From: Gammaproteobacteria bacterium
Lineage (GTDB): Bacteria; Pseudomonadota; Gammaproteobacteria; Eutrophobiales; Eutrophobiaceae
Length of the DNA: 64,000 bases
Reading direction: 5' to 3'
NCBI GenBank assembly: GCA_947480335.1
Contig: CANKCB010000004.1
Location: 62,001-126,000, forward strand
This document shows, piece after piece, positions 36,052-44,088 of this stretch (positions are counted from its first letter, which is position 1; the number at the start of each line of letters is the position of its first letter). The position numbers and the translations under genes are program-made. Under the pieces are notes generated by a model. That model was not told the DNA's origin. It worked only from the letters and a program-made list of their open reading frames with translations, and did not search any database.

Positions 36052-37464
36052 TTATTTGCCTGCTTTAATCGCCGGCTTGAAATCAGGATCCTGATAGGAC
36101 ACCTTATCTGCCAGCACAGTCATAACTACCTTGTTATCTCGGATGGTCTGATTGTCGCCATCGAGGTAGGGTTTGTCAGCCACGATGAAGTCAGCATTTT
36201 TGCCTACTTCCAGACTGCCTACCTTGTTTTCTGCAAACAGGAATTCTGCTGAACGGTAGGTAAAGAGTTTCAATGCAGTAACACGATCAATACCTTCTTC
36301 CGGATTCAAGACTTCACCTTCACCAAACTTGGCAGGTGGTCCGCGTCCTTCATCCTTACCCTTGGCAATTTCACGGTTAACAAACACATCCAGAATTCCA
36401 AAGTAGGTTTTCGGATTCGGATGACCGGTTTCACTCTCGCCTACCACATTGACACCAGCATCCAGCAAGGTCTTGACCGGGCCGATAAACTTGAAGCCAG
36501 CTTCACCATAATTCTGGCGGGCATTGTCAGGTTCAATTGCCAGCGCACGGCGCAGGTTAATTGGCAGAAACAAATTGTATTTAACCATGGAGGCAACCAC
36601 ATCGGGTACCGCGCCAGTCATGGTGCCATGAGCAAATCCATGACGGGAGCCTCGTACATATTCCAATGTCAGGAATTTCGGATCCGCTTTCATGAACTCT
36701 TCAAGATGTTGCACGAACAGGCGGATAGCGTTACTGCCCACACCGTGCACACCCGCAAAACGCCAGCCGGATTTGACACCACGCATCAGCGCCTTGACCG
36801 TTGCTGAATTGAAGTCCGGGCATATTTCCAGAATTTCCTTCACCTGGCGTACATCGACACCCGGTTTGGCAGGCAAGTCATTACCCAGACAACCGCGGTT
36901 TGGAGCATCCCAATCGCCTTCACTGGCCATACCGTGTAACCACAACCAATCGTTATAGTCAGCGGTGTTCCACAGCGCACCGGCGTTATCATACAAACCC
37001 ATCGCCGCCGCTTCAGGGATCGCCTGTCTGGCCAGATCGTAGGCATAAGCAAAGCGTATCGGCAGACGTCCTTCCTGACGCATCATGTAATGGTAGGCCG
37101 TAACCTGTGCATTCGTATTCAACCTCGAACCGAACGTGGTCATGCCGCCTTTGCTGTAATAATCGTCGACCAGCTTGCGGAAACCTTCGCCATACTGGGC
37201 CGGGGTCGGCTGTTCCATCAATAACTGATCCAGATGGGAACGCAATGGGCTCTGGGTAATAATTCCTCTACCACCCGCATTCTCCATGCCGCGCGACTGA
37301 TTATTAACCGACTCTTCAAAGTCTGGCCACATTTCCAGGATTTTATCCATCGCGTTCTGGTTGAACAGCATCACACGATGACTTGCCTGAACCGGCACAT
37401 TAACAAATGTCAATGCCAGAAAAATGGCACCCAGCCCAATTTTATGCATTTTTAATATATTCAT
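36052..37464 (-). CDS. amidohydrolase family 3, separately exported C-terminal half
   Basis: A 470-residue protein with its own signal peptide (core LGAIFLALTFVNVPVQA, cleavage near residue 27) followed at once by sequence that aligns with residue 269 onward of the intact amidohydrolase at 17358 (HRVMLFNQNAMDKI against HAFIVFNDQGWAETE). It holds the later metal and active-site blocks: HGVGS (His240), AHGTMTG (His279) and GESETGHP (His348). It also has the C-terminal domain (VGSLEVGKNADFIVADKPYL), but lacks the HxH motif. AGGAG at 37472-37476 overlaps the stop codon of the N-half gene, so both halves should be made together. The active enzyme must be a complex assembled in the periplasm if it exists. 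Confidence 0.85.
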   Translation of the reverse strand: MNILKMHKIGLGAIFLALTFVNVPVQASHRVMLFNQNAMDKILEMWPDFEESVNNQSRGMENAGGRGIITQSPLRSHLDQLLMEQPTPAQYGEGFRKLVDDYYSKGGMTTFGSRLNTNAQVTAYHYMMRQEGRLPIRFAYAYDLARQAIPEAAAMGLYDNAGALWNTADYNDWLWLHGMASEGDWDAPNRGCLGNDLPAKPGVDVRQVKEILEICPDFNSATVKALMRGVKSGWRFAGVHGVGSNAIRLFVQHLEEFMKADPKFLTLEYVRGSRHGFAHGTMTGAVPDVVASMVKYNLFLPINLRRALAIEPDNARQNYGEAGFKFIGPVKTLLDAGVNVVGESETGHPNPKTYFGILDVFVNREIAKGKDEGRGPPAKFGEGEVLNPEEGIDRVTALKLFTYRSAEFLFAENKVGSLEVGKNADFIVADKPYLDGDNQTIRDNKVVMTVLADKVSYQDPDFKPAIKAGK

Positions 37465-37471
37465 CTCACCA

Positions 37472-37476
37472 CTCCT
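37472..37476 (-). promoter_or_regulatory. Shine-Dalgarno of the amidohydrolase C-half, overlapping the N-half stop
   Basis: AGGAG on the minus strand lies seven bases before ATG 37464 and overlaps the TAG stop (37477-37475) of the N-half. It shows that the C-half has a dedicated initiation site and is not a frameshift product. Confidence 0.88.
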
Positions 37477-38227
37477 ATTTCAATTCGATAACCTGTTTGG
37501 TTACTGACTGTCCATCCGGGCCCACGGTAATATGGAACCAGGTATTTTTCTTGGGGGCTTCCAGAATCGATGACGCACTGGACAGCACAAACGGATAGTC
37601 CGAAACAATCTCCGTCACGTCTTCCTTGGTGATACTGACATCACTCAGCTTGGGCGCACTCATCAGTGTGGACACATCTGCTGGTGTGGCAAAACCGAGC
37701 TCGGGATTATGTACCAGTGCGATATTAATCCATTCTGTTGGTTCCGGCTTCACCGTGGCCAGCAATACCTGCATGGCCTTGGCCACCTTGGCCATGGTTT
37801 CGTCTTCATTGGCACCAACATCCAGACTGAGTGCATAGCCAACCGGGGTATTACGTAAATGGAATATTTCGCGAGCGAAACTTTCGGCCTCACCCATCGG
37901 GTGGACATGGCTTTCAACTATACCCGGCAACACGGTCTTGCCTTGCAGGTCGACTATCTTCGTCTTCGGTCCGGCCATTTTCATCATCGCATCGTTGGTT
38001 CCAAGCGCGATGATTTTTTCGTCACGAACGGCCATCGCCTGGACTATTGTGCCCGGGTTGTCGTTCATTTTGTGTTCATCCAGCGTGACGATGGTGGCAT
38101 TAGTATAGACGGTATCTGCATACATCAGGATTTCCGCCGGTAAGGACTGGGCTGCCAGTCTTGCGCTGGACAGCGCAAGCAACAGTCCAAATAATTGAAT
38201 CAAAACTGAATACTGCCGAAGTTTCAT
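37475..38227 (-). CDS. amidohydrolase family 3, separately exported N-terminal half
   Basis: A 250-residue protein from ATG 38227 (GGGAGAGA upstream). A signal peptide (core VLIQLFGLLLALSSARLAAQ) is followed by the amidohydrolase N-terminal beta domain (YADTVYTNATIVTLDEH) and the first metal motif ESHVHP (His107, His109). It ends after a beta-rich segment (NTWFHITVGPDGQSVTKQ) with a normal TAG stop. It covers the region equal to about residues 36-250 of the intact homolog at 17358. On its own it lacks the remaining metal ligands and most of the barrel, so it should need the product of the next gene, 10 bp downstream. No frameshift repair would join the two, because the second gene starts with a full signal peptide. 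Confidence 0.85.
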   Translation of the reverse strand: MKLRQYSVLIQLFGLLLALSSARLAAQSLPAEILMYADTVYTNATIVTLDEHKMNDNPGTIVQAMAVRDEKIIALGTNDAMMKMAGPKTKIVDLQGKTVLPGIVESHVHPMGEAESFAREIFHLRNTPVGYALSLDVGANEDETMAKVAKAMQVLLATVKPEPTEWINIALVHNPELGFATPADVSTLMSAPKLSDVSITKEDVTEIVSDYPFVLSSASSILEAPKKNTWFHITVGPDGQSVTKQVIELK

Positions 38228-38550
38228 ATTTCTCTCTCCCAAACATGATGATAATTTCAGGGAGTGGTAAAGCAACCAGCCATAGGTAAAAAAACAGCGA
38301 GACTCGCCGAATGGTACCAGCCAACCGTTGATTTACAGATTCCGTGAACCGGATATCCGTTACGCCCCCTCCTGCTACTCTTATAGTCTGTGACTAAGCC
38401 TGAAGGAAGTCAACAAAACCGTATTTTTTCCTTATTGTCGAAGGCTGTCCTGATTTGCAGTCGAGCTGGAATCATTTACTCATCAGGTATCGGGACACCC
38501 AAAAAAAACTGGCTATGATCTGCACAAGACTTGTGAATCCGCCAGATCTA
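38228..38550. other. intergenic region upstream of the split amidohydrolase
   Basis: These 323 bp lie between the LigJ-like gene (stop 38551) and the N-half gene start; both genes point left. The region should contain the promoter for the split amidohydrolase. A TATAAG at about 38380-38385 (minus strand) is a possible -10 box, but no well-spaced -35 was found. No ORF or strong hairpin is seen. Confidence 0.5.
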
Positions 38551-39573
38551 TTATTTGCCTCTGGATTTCAGCAATGCATCCAGTTTTGGATATACGCGCC
38601 GGGTATTTGCTTCAAAAACCTTGTTACGGTTTTCTGGTGATAGTCCCAAAGCATCAATATAGCGCTTGGTATCATCGAACTGGTGCCCGGTCTCGGGATC
38701 AACACATTTGACCGCGCCGAACATTTCCGAGGCAAACAGGATATTGTTGATATCTATCACACGGAACAACAAATCAATGCCAGCCTGATGGTAGACACAG
38801 GTATCAAAATATACATTGCGCATGACATGGGTCGAAAGCAATGGTCGTTTAAGCATGTCAGCAAGTCCGCGATACCTGCCCCAGTGATACGGAACCGCGC
38901 CGCCACCGTGCGGAATAATAAATCTCAAATCCGGAAAATCACGGAACAGATCTCCCTGTATAAATTGCATGAACGCAGTGGTGTCTGCGTTGATATAGTG
39001 CGCACCGGTCGGATGAAAGTTCGGATTACAGGAACCCGACACATGGATCATTGCCGGCACATTCAGTTCTACCATCTTTTCATAGAACGGATACCAGGAT
39101 TTGTCAGTCAAGGGCGCACCACTCCAGTGCCCACCGGACACATCGGGATTCAGGTTACAGCCGACAAAACCCAGTTCATTGATACAACGTTCGAGTTCTT
39201 CAATGGAGTTTCGAATTGAAACACCATTGGATTGAGGTAACTGACAAACACCAGCGAAATTATCCGGAAACAGATCGACCACGCGCTTGATCAAATCATT
39301 ACATATTCGGGTCCAGGACTTAGACACGGCCTCATCACCGATATGATGCCCCATACCAACTGCTCGTGGAGAAAAGATGGTCATGTCCGCACCACGTTCA
39401 CGTATTACTTTTAGCTGATTCAGCTCGATACTGTCACGTATCTGATCATCCGATATGACCGCCAGTTTGGCCGCAGGCAAGGAAGCATTACCAAAATGGG
39501 CAATCTGTGCGTCACGAAAGTCAGTCAGTTGCTGTGGTGCCGTAGTGTAGTGGCCATGGCAATCAATAATCAT
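38551..39573 (-). CDS. ligJ: amidohydrolase family 2, 4-oxalomesaconate hydratase-like
   Basis: A 340-residue cytoplasmic protein matching LigJ in length and layout. MIIDCHGHYT carries the metal-binding H-x-H (His6, His8) and further metal-site His are in PAMIHVSG (His177) and PHGGGAVPYHWGR (His222). The C-terminal part has NILFASEMFGAV, where LigJ has a similar SE motif. LigJ hydrates 4-oxalomesaconate to 4-carboxy-4-hydroxy-2-oxoadipate in the protocatechuate 4,5-cleavage and gallate pathways. The next gene upstream is a LigK-like aldolase acting on that product, which supports the call. ACMSD-type decarboxylases are the main alternative in this superfamily. GGAGA precedes ATG 39573. Confidence 0.75.
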   Translation of the reverse strand: MIIDCHGHYTTAPQQLTDFRDAQIAHFGNASLPAAKLAVISDDQIRDSIELNQLKVIRERGADMTIFSPRAVGMGHHIGDEAVSKSWTRICNDLIKRVVDLFPDNFAGVCQLPQSNGVSIRNSIEELERCINELGFVGCNLNPDVSGGHWSGAPLTDKSWYPFYEKMVELNVPAMIHVSGSCNPNFHPTGAHYINADTTAFMQFIQGDLFRDFPDLRFIIPHGGGAVPYHWGRYRGLADMLKRPLLSTHVMRNVYFDTCVYHQAGIDLLFRVIDINNILFASEMFGAVKCVDPETGHQFDDTKRYIDALGLSPENRNKVFEANTRRVYPKLDALLKSRGK

Positions 39574-39606
39574 TGTAATCTTTTCTCCATCTGTTTCTTA
39601 ATTAGT

Positions 39607-39762
39607 AGAACCTATCTCAAAATCCAGCGAGCGCAGGTGAGACAAGGCAAAAATGGACGAGAAGGCGGAGTTTACACGACAGTTTGCCGCTTCGCAGCCC
39701 CGCATTTCGAGTCCATTATTTAACGCAGTATCACCAAGCGCAGCTATTTTGAGGAAGGTTCT
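39607..39762. mobile_element. MITE-like element with terminal inverted repeats
   Basis: A 156-bp non-coding element is bounded by imperfect inverted repeats of about 32 bases: the left end starts AGAACCTATCTCAAAAT and the complement of the right end reads AGAACCTTCCTCAAAAT. Both continue into a GCG-rich part ending GGTGA. Inside are further inverted pairs (ATGGAC at about 39653 and GTCCAT at about 39713), so the whole element can fold into a long hairpin. No transposase is encoded. Its right end overlaps the last codons of the LigK-like gene. I could not identify a clear target-site duplication or a second copy by eye. Confidence 0.72.
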
Positions 39763-40439
39763 TTCCGGTCCGGGTATTTCAGGCCCTTGGCAGCCAGCGC
39801 CGGACGCATATTATTCATGTCGAGACCCAGTTCGCCCGCCGCATAACGTTTGCGAATACCTGCCTCCTTTTCCTCACGCTGGGCAGACTTGGTAAGGATA
39901 TCAGCCGCTTCATGGCGCTCAACAATGACCACACCATCATCATCGGCAATGATCGCATCGCCCGGATGAACAATCTGTCCACCGCAGACGATCGGAATAT
40001 TCACATCTCCGACGACTTCTTTCACCGTCCCCTGTGCCGAGATGCATTTTGACCAGACCGCGAACCCCATTTCTTTCAGTTCAGCAATATCACGCACACC
40101 CGCATCAATGACCAGTGCACGTACACCCTTTGACATCATCAACGTTGCGAGCAGATCGCCGAAATAACCTGCATCTGAATACGAGGTGGGTGCCACGACC
40201 AGGATGTCCCCGGGTTTGACGATTTCCGCCGCAACATGAATCATCCAGTTATCGCACGGAGCAACAGAAACAGTGACTGCCGTTCCCGAGATGCGGGTGC
40301 CTGAATAGATCGGCCGCATGTACGGGGCCATCAGACCCTTGCGGCCCTGTGCCTCGTGTATAGTGGCTACGCCGAATTTACCGAGTTCTTTTACCGTGTT
40401 TGCATCGGTGCGGGTAATGTTTTCATAAGCGACGCCCAT
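39744..40439 (-). CDS. ligK: RraA-family 4-carboxy-4-hydroxy-2-oxoadipate aldolase-like
   Basis: A 231-residue protein of the RraA/LigK fold, close to the usual 225-230 residues. The active-site blocks are GDLLAT (94-99) and DAGVRD (112-117), whose Arg and Asp in class II pyruvate aldolases bind substrate and the divalent metal. Family members cleave 4-carboxy-4-hydroxy-2-oxoadipate to pyruvate and oxaloacetate, the last step of protocatechuate 4,5-cleavage. AGGAG is seven bases before ATG 40439. The last codons (KEPSSK and the TAG stop) lie inside the inverted repeat of a MITE-like element, so the native C-terminus has probably been replaced. It lies upstream of the LigJ-like gene, same strand. 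Confidence 0.8.
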   Translation of the reverse strand: MGVAYENITRTDANTVKELGKFGVATIHEAQGRKGLMAPYMRPIYSGTRISGTAVTVSVAPCDNWMIHVAAEIVKPGDILVVAPTSYSDAGYFGDLLATLMMSKGVRALVIDAGVRDIAELKEMGFAVWSKCISAQGTVKEVVGDVNIPIVCGGQIVHPGDAIIADDDGVVIVERHEAADILTKSAQREEKEAGIRKRYAAGELGLDMNNMRPALAAKGLKYPDRKEPSSK

Positions 40440-40557
40440 CTTGTTCTCCTGCTGGTTTTTTAGTCTTGTCGGACCTGCTTCAGATTAGGGCCAGGCTGCC
40501 GGGGTGTAGCCCTTTTTTATAGCTAATCGGGCAAACAACAACCTGGAAATGAAAAAA

Positions 40558-40583
40558 AGCCGGGACGGTTTACCGTCCCGGCT
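40558..40583 (-). terminator. rho-independent terminator
   Basis: An 11-bp perfect stem AGCCGGGACGG/CCGTCCCGGCT has loop TTTA. On the minus strand it is followed by a T-run (A-run 40552-40558 on plus). It lies 10 bp past the alcohol dehydrogenase stop and separates that gene from the LigK/LigJ genes. Confidence 0.93.
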
Positions 40584-40592
40584 GCACTCCAT

Positions 40593-41747
40593 CTAGTTCA
40601 TCCAGGGCATCAATGAAACGTGAATAACACCCTCACTGCCACCGACCGCCTTGATGGCAAGATCCGTGTCCTTCAAACCGAAACGGTGAGTCGTGATCAG
40701 GTTCAGCGGGAATCGATCCGATGTGAGCTGCTTCAATGCCAGTTCACAGGAAAGATAGTTGTGACCGCGCGCGCTCTTGATCGTAATGTACTTGTTTGCA
40801 ACCTTGCCAATCGGGAAGTCAGGGAACTGGCCAATCTCTCCCTGGATCAGCATCGTACCGCCCTTGCGCTTAAGCGCATCGATACCGAGCAGGTCCGGCC
40901 TGGTGCCAGCGCCGGCGGTACAATCGAGCGCCACGTCAACACCTTCGTTACCGGTAATATCCATAATGCGTGTGAGTGGATCTTCCTTCTGAACGTCAAT
41001 GACATAATCCGCACCGAGTTTCAACGCCACATCCATACGTGCCTTGTCCTTGGTCGTACCGGTTACAATGATCAGCGATGCGCCGGCCTGTTTGCAGGCA
41101 ACGACCTGGGACAGACCCTGCTGGCCTGGACCCTGGATCAGTACGCGGGAATAATAGCCGACGCCACAATCAAACAGAGCCCATTGAATACCATTGGACA
41201 TCGGTGTTACGACACCGGCCAGTTCAGGCGATACTCCCGTCGGGACCTTGTGTACTACTGAGTTCCAGGGCAAATACATATACTGGGCAAAACCTCCCCA
41301 CAGATGAGGATCACGGTTCGCGCTGCTATAACCATAGCGCAGCCCATTCGGGTTCTTGCGCCAATCGGTCGCCTGACACAAGCGGTATTCACCCTTGTGG
41401 CACCATTCACAGCGGAAACAGGGAACATAATGTTCAACGAAAACGAGATCGCCTTCTTTTAGTCCCTTGCGCTCAAGAAACTGCTTGCCGGCCTTGGCGA
41501 TATAACCAATGTTTTCATGGCCCATGATGACCGGGTCAGTGATCGGTGGTTTGGCGTAGAACTTCACATCGGTGCCGCAAATACCGGCCACTTCCATTTT
41601 TAGCAATGCACCGTCATCGGGAACTGCGGGCATCGGATATTCACGCAATTCGGTTTTATGGGCGCCGGTTCGTACGGCTGCCAGAACTTGTTCAGTCAAT
41701 GGATTTATCCTCTTGAGGTTGGGACAGTAATTCGTATCTGATTGCAT
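40593..41747 (-). CDS. zinc-dependent medium-chain alcohol dehydrogenase
   Basis: A 384-residue protein if started at ATG 41747; ATG 41768 is also possible and no Shine-Dalgarno decides. It has the catalytic zinc blocks AGICGTDVKFY and GHENIGYI, and the structural-zinc lobe CFRCEWCHKGEYRLC with four Cys. The NAD(P)-binding region is IQGPGQQGLSQVVACKQAGA, followed by VDVALDCTAGAG. It resembles threonine- or sorbitol-dehydrogenase-type members but the substrate is unknown. In this neighbourhood oxidation of an aromatic alcohol or aldehyde intermediate is a reasonable guess. It is the first gene of the leftward group 41747-38551 but is followed by a strong terminator, so it probably has its own transcript. 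Confidence 0.85.
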   Translation of the reverse strand: MQSDTNYCPNLKRINPLTEQVLAAVRTGAHKTELREYPMPAVPDDGALLKMEVAGICGTDVKFYAKPPITDPVIMGHENIGYIAKAGKQFLERKGLKEGDLVFVEHYVPCFRCEWCHKGEYRLCQATDWRKNPNGLRYGYSSANRDPHLWGGFAQYMYLPWNSVVHKVPTGVSPELAGVVTPMSNGIQWALFDCGVGYYSRVLIQGPGQQGLSQVVACKQAGASLIIVTGTTKDKARMDVALKLGADYVIDVQKEDPLTRIMDITGNEGVDVALDCTAGAGTRPDLLGIDALKRKGGTMLIQGEIGQFPDFPIGKVANKYITIKSARGHNYLSCELALKQLTSDRFPLNLITTHRFGLKDTDLAIKAVGGSEGVIHVSLMPWMN

Positions 41748-42171
41748 AGTAACAACTGGACTTTGCATAATCAAGATGATGTCAGTACACGCAACTTTTT
41801 CGGTACTTGCTGTACCGGAACCAGGCTGCAAGTCAGAGCATCTGTGTCAGGTATCTGGTGGTATTAACCACCTCACTTGTAATTGAATCGCCACCTGCAC
41901 TACCTGTGTCAGCGACAGAGTTTTATTTACTCTCAGGACAACAACTGATAAAATTCCTGCGCTTAAAAACGCCGGGTAAGTCTCTGCTGATACAGTCCAT
42001 TTTTCTGGTCACACCGTCTCTCCGGATTATCTGACTTAGACTTGTCTGAGAGCGGTTTGAAATACAAAAAAGTGTCATCAGAACCTAGTCCGATTCCCCG
42101 AATTCGTTTCAACAGGCCAGCTTCACCTTGCTGCCTGATCACATGTTGGCTCTTATATTAGGACGTATTGA
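41748..42171. other. divergent regulatory region with inverted and direct repeats
   Basis: These 424 bp separate the leftward dehydrogenase from the rightward transporter operon. GGTGGT-ATTA-ACCACC at 41857-41872 is a compact perfect inverted repeat. CTGTGTCAG occurs twice in the same orientation, at 41842-41850 and 41904-41912, flanking it. Such an arrangement would suit operator sites for a shared regulator, but none is encoded nearby. No gene is supported here. Confidence 0.5.
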
Positions 42172-42879
42172 ATGCAATATTACACCCTGTTGATGTTTGG
42201 ATTCCTGATAGGCATGCAGCATGCCCTTGAAGCGGATCATCTTGCAGCGGTGGCAACCATGAGTACCGGAAAAACCTCCAGGCGGGCACTTATTTTACGC
42301 GGTAGTGTCTGGGGACTGGGCCACACCTTTACCCTGCTGACGATTTGTGGCTCGCTGCTGATCTGGGGTGGTGCCATATCTGCGCATACACAGTCACTGC
42401 TGGAGTTTGCGGTTGGAGTGATGGTGGTTCTGCTTGGAATTAACGTGCTGTTCCGACTGCTACAAAAGCGACCACATTTCCATATACATCATCATGATGC
42501 CGGCATACGACACGTGCATGCCCACTCCCACCAGAATGATCTGGCTCCTCACAAGAACAGCCCGCACCCACATCCGCACCACAGCCTGGGACTGGGTCGT
42601 GCCATGTTGATCGGCATGATGCACGGTACGGCAGGATCGGCAGGCATGTTGATTCTGGCAGCCGGTAGCGGCACAGTCATGAATGCAATCGGTTATGTGC
42701 TCGCTTTTGGCGCCGGCTCAATCCTGGGTATGGCAGCCTTATCGTTTGTCGCTTCCTATCCACTCAGGTTTCTGGAAAAAAATGCAAGCTGGATTAATAC
42801 AGCCGGATTAGCCACAGTCGGATGTGCTGCCGTGATCATCGGTATGGGACTGGTTGTTGAAAACTGGTTGGCTCTCTGA
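42172..42879 (+). CDS. NiCoT-type nickel/cobalt transporter
   Basis: A 235-residue inner-membrane protein with about six membrane helices. Residues 15-30 (GMQHALEADHLAAVAT) contain the H-x4-D-H metal motif of nickel/cobalt permeases (His17, Asp22, His23). A cytoplasmic or periplasmic loop at residues 102-137 is very His-rich and likely binds metal. GMMHGTAGSAG is the second conserved block. Import of Ni(II) or Co(II) is the family role; UreH-like and export-type relatives are alternatives. The class II aldolase gene begins 3 bp after its stop, so they are cotranscribed. This suggests the metal is delivered to a metalloenzyme made from this operon. Confidence 0.83.
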   Translation: MQYYTLLMFGFLIGMQHALEADHLAAVATMSTGKTSRRALILRGSVWGLGHTFTLLTICGSLLIWGGAISAHTQSLLEFAVGVMVVLLGINVLFRLLQKRPHFHIHHHDAGIRHVHAHSHQNDLAPHKNSPHPHPHHSLGLGRAMLIGMMHGTAGSAGMLILAAGSGTVMNAIGYVLAFGAGSILGMAALSFVASYPLRFLEKNASWINTAGLATVGCAAVIIGMGLVVENWLAL

Positions 42880-42882
42880 CCT

Positions 42883-43581
42883 GTGTCTACTGGCACCTAT
42901 CAGTCTCAGGCAACGCTGGAATTGATCCAGGCCATTACCATACTTGAACGTCTGGGCATCATCGATTTTAACGGCCATTTCAGTGTACGTCTGTCGGACG
43001 GCAATATACTGATCAACTCTGGAAACTCCGTTCGCTGTGCGCTTGGTACTGACGACTTTGTCGTCGTCACTGCAGAGGGAGGTGTTGTGGATGGCGCACC
43101 GACACCACCGGCTGAATTACCCTTACATCTGGCCATTTATCAATCCAGACCGGATGTTAAGGCTGTCGTCCACGGTCATCCAGAATGGTCAACGCTGTTG
43201 TCCAGCGCGGGGCGAGACTATCAGGTAACCATGCCCCAGGGTGCCTTGCTGGGCAACGTACCTGTATTTGCCTCCCCCATGTCTGTTAATAACTCACGTA
43301 TTGCTGCAGCAGTTGCCAGCAAACTGGGGGATGGTAGAGCGGCATTGCTACGAGCACACGGTGTGGTCGTTGCCGGTAAAGATGTGCTGGAGACAGCCGT
43401 GATGGCTATTTATCTGGAATTAAATGCAGAACGCCAGGTGCGGGCAGCCATGTTTGGTGAACCCTATGTGTTTTCTGCAGAAGAATCGAATTCGTTACGA
43501 GCCAGCCTGGAAAAACGTGGCCTGTTTGAGAAATGCTGGAATTACTATCTGGCCAAATTTGGCCTGGTCAAACCGTCCTGA
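42883..43581 (+). CDS. class II aldolase/adducin-family enzyme
   Basis: A 232-residue protein starting at GTG 42883, 3 bp after the transporter stop. Metal and catalytic residues of class II aldolases are visible: Glu78 in PPAELPLH, the HGHP motif at 97-100, and His159 in LLRAHGVVVAG. Family members are metal-dependent aldolases or, in aromatic catabolism, decarboxylases such as 3,4-dihydroxyphthalate 2-decarboxylase. Given the oxygenase and LigJ/LigK-like genes nearby a decarboxylase role is worth considering, but sugar-phosphate aldolase activity cannot be excluded. The metal is usually zinc or manganese; linkage to a nickel/cobalt transporter is unusual. Confidence 0.82.
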   Translation: MSTGTYQSQATLELIQAITILERLGIIDFNGHFSVRLSDGNILINSGNSVRCALGTDDFVVVTAEGGVVDGAPTPPAELPLHLAIYQSRPDVKAVVHGHPEWSTLLSSAGRDYQVTMPQGALLGNVPVFASPMSVNNSRIAAAVASKLGDGRAALLRAHGVVVAGKDVLETAVMAIYLELNAERQVRAAMFGEPYVFSAEESNSLRASLEKRGLFEKCWNYYLAKFGLVKPS

Positions 43582-43614
43582 TATCGATGAAATTCTGCCC
43601 GGGAGTCCTGTGCT

Positions 43615-43992
43615 ATGTGTGGTGATGACGAAGAACATGATCATGAACACGGCCACCTGGACGATGCATTGTTTCATCGTTTCCTGCATCTGACGGGCGA
43701 CTATAATATCGAGGTGACGGCCTCAGCCAATGGTGCACCGGCTTCACTGGCCGATGAAAAGATTCGCACAAGCTATCTGGAAGGACTGTTCCGCGCCGGC
43801 CTGACCCGTGCAGTGAATGATGCAGCCAGCCTGCCGGAAGGAGACCGCATGGATGCTATCTCCGGGCAATCCATCGTGTTTGCCAGACTGGCCGGGATTT
43901 TGGCCGGACTGTTTCCTGCAGATTCGGATCAGTTTCACACCATTGTCAGCGCCATGATGCAGGGATATAACGAATCATCCCGACTGAATTAG
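43615..43992 (+). CDS. small His/Asp-rich N-terminus protein, unknown function
   Basis: A 125-residue soluble protein of unknown family. Its first 14 residues (MCGDDEEHDHEHGH) form a dense Cys/Asp/Glu/His cluster suited to binding a transition metal. The remainder is helical, with LADEKIRTSYLEGLFRAGLTRA and GILAGLFPADSDQFH-like segments (each under family recognition). GGGAG lies nine bases before ATG 43615. It sits 33 bp after the class II aldolase gene and 96 bp before the permease pair, in the same direction as the NiCoT gene. A metallochaperone or metal-storage role for the neighbouring transporter and enzyme is a reasonable inference. Confidence 0.7.
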   Translation: MCGDDEEHDHEHGHLDDALFHRFLHLTGDYNIEVTASANGAPASLADEKIRTSYLEGLFRAGLTRAVNDAASLPEGDRMDAISGQSIVFARLAGILAGLFPADSDQFHTIVSAMMQGYNESSRLN

Positions 43993-44088
43993 TCAGATCC
44001 TTCGTTGCTTTCAAAATCAGCTGGGCGATTGCCTGATCGAGGTGAGTTGTAACAAGTAAAAATCAATCCGTACAAAAAAAACAGATAA

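Noticed and set aside
36052-38227. Split amidohydrolase as a frameshifted pseudogene or sequencing error
   Set aside because: The second half starts with a full signal peptide and its own AGGAG. A single-base error could not create these, and both halves keep their metal motifs.
40620-41261. 213-codon plus-strand frame opposite the zinc dehydrogenase
   Set aside because: The minus strand encodes a complete dehydrogenase with both zinc sites; the opposite frame has no features.
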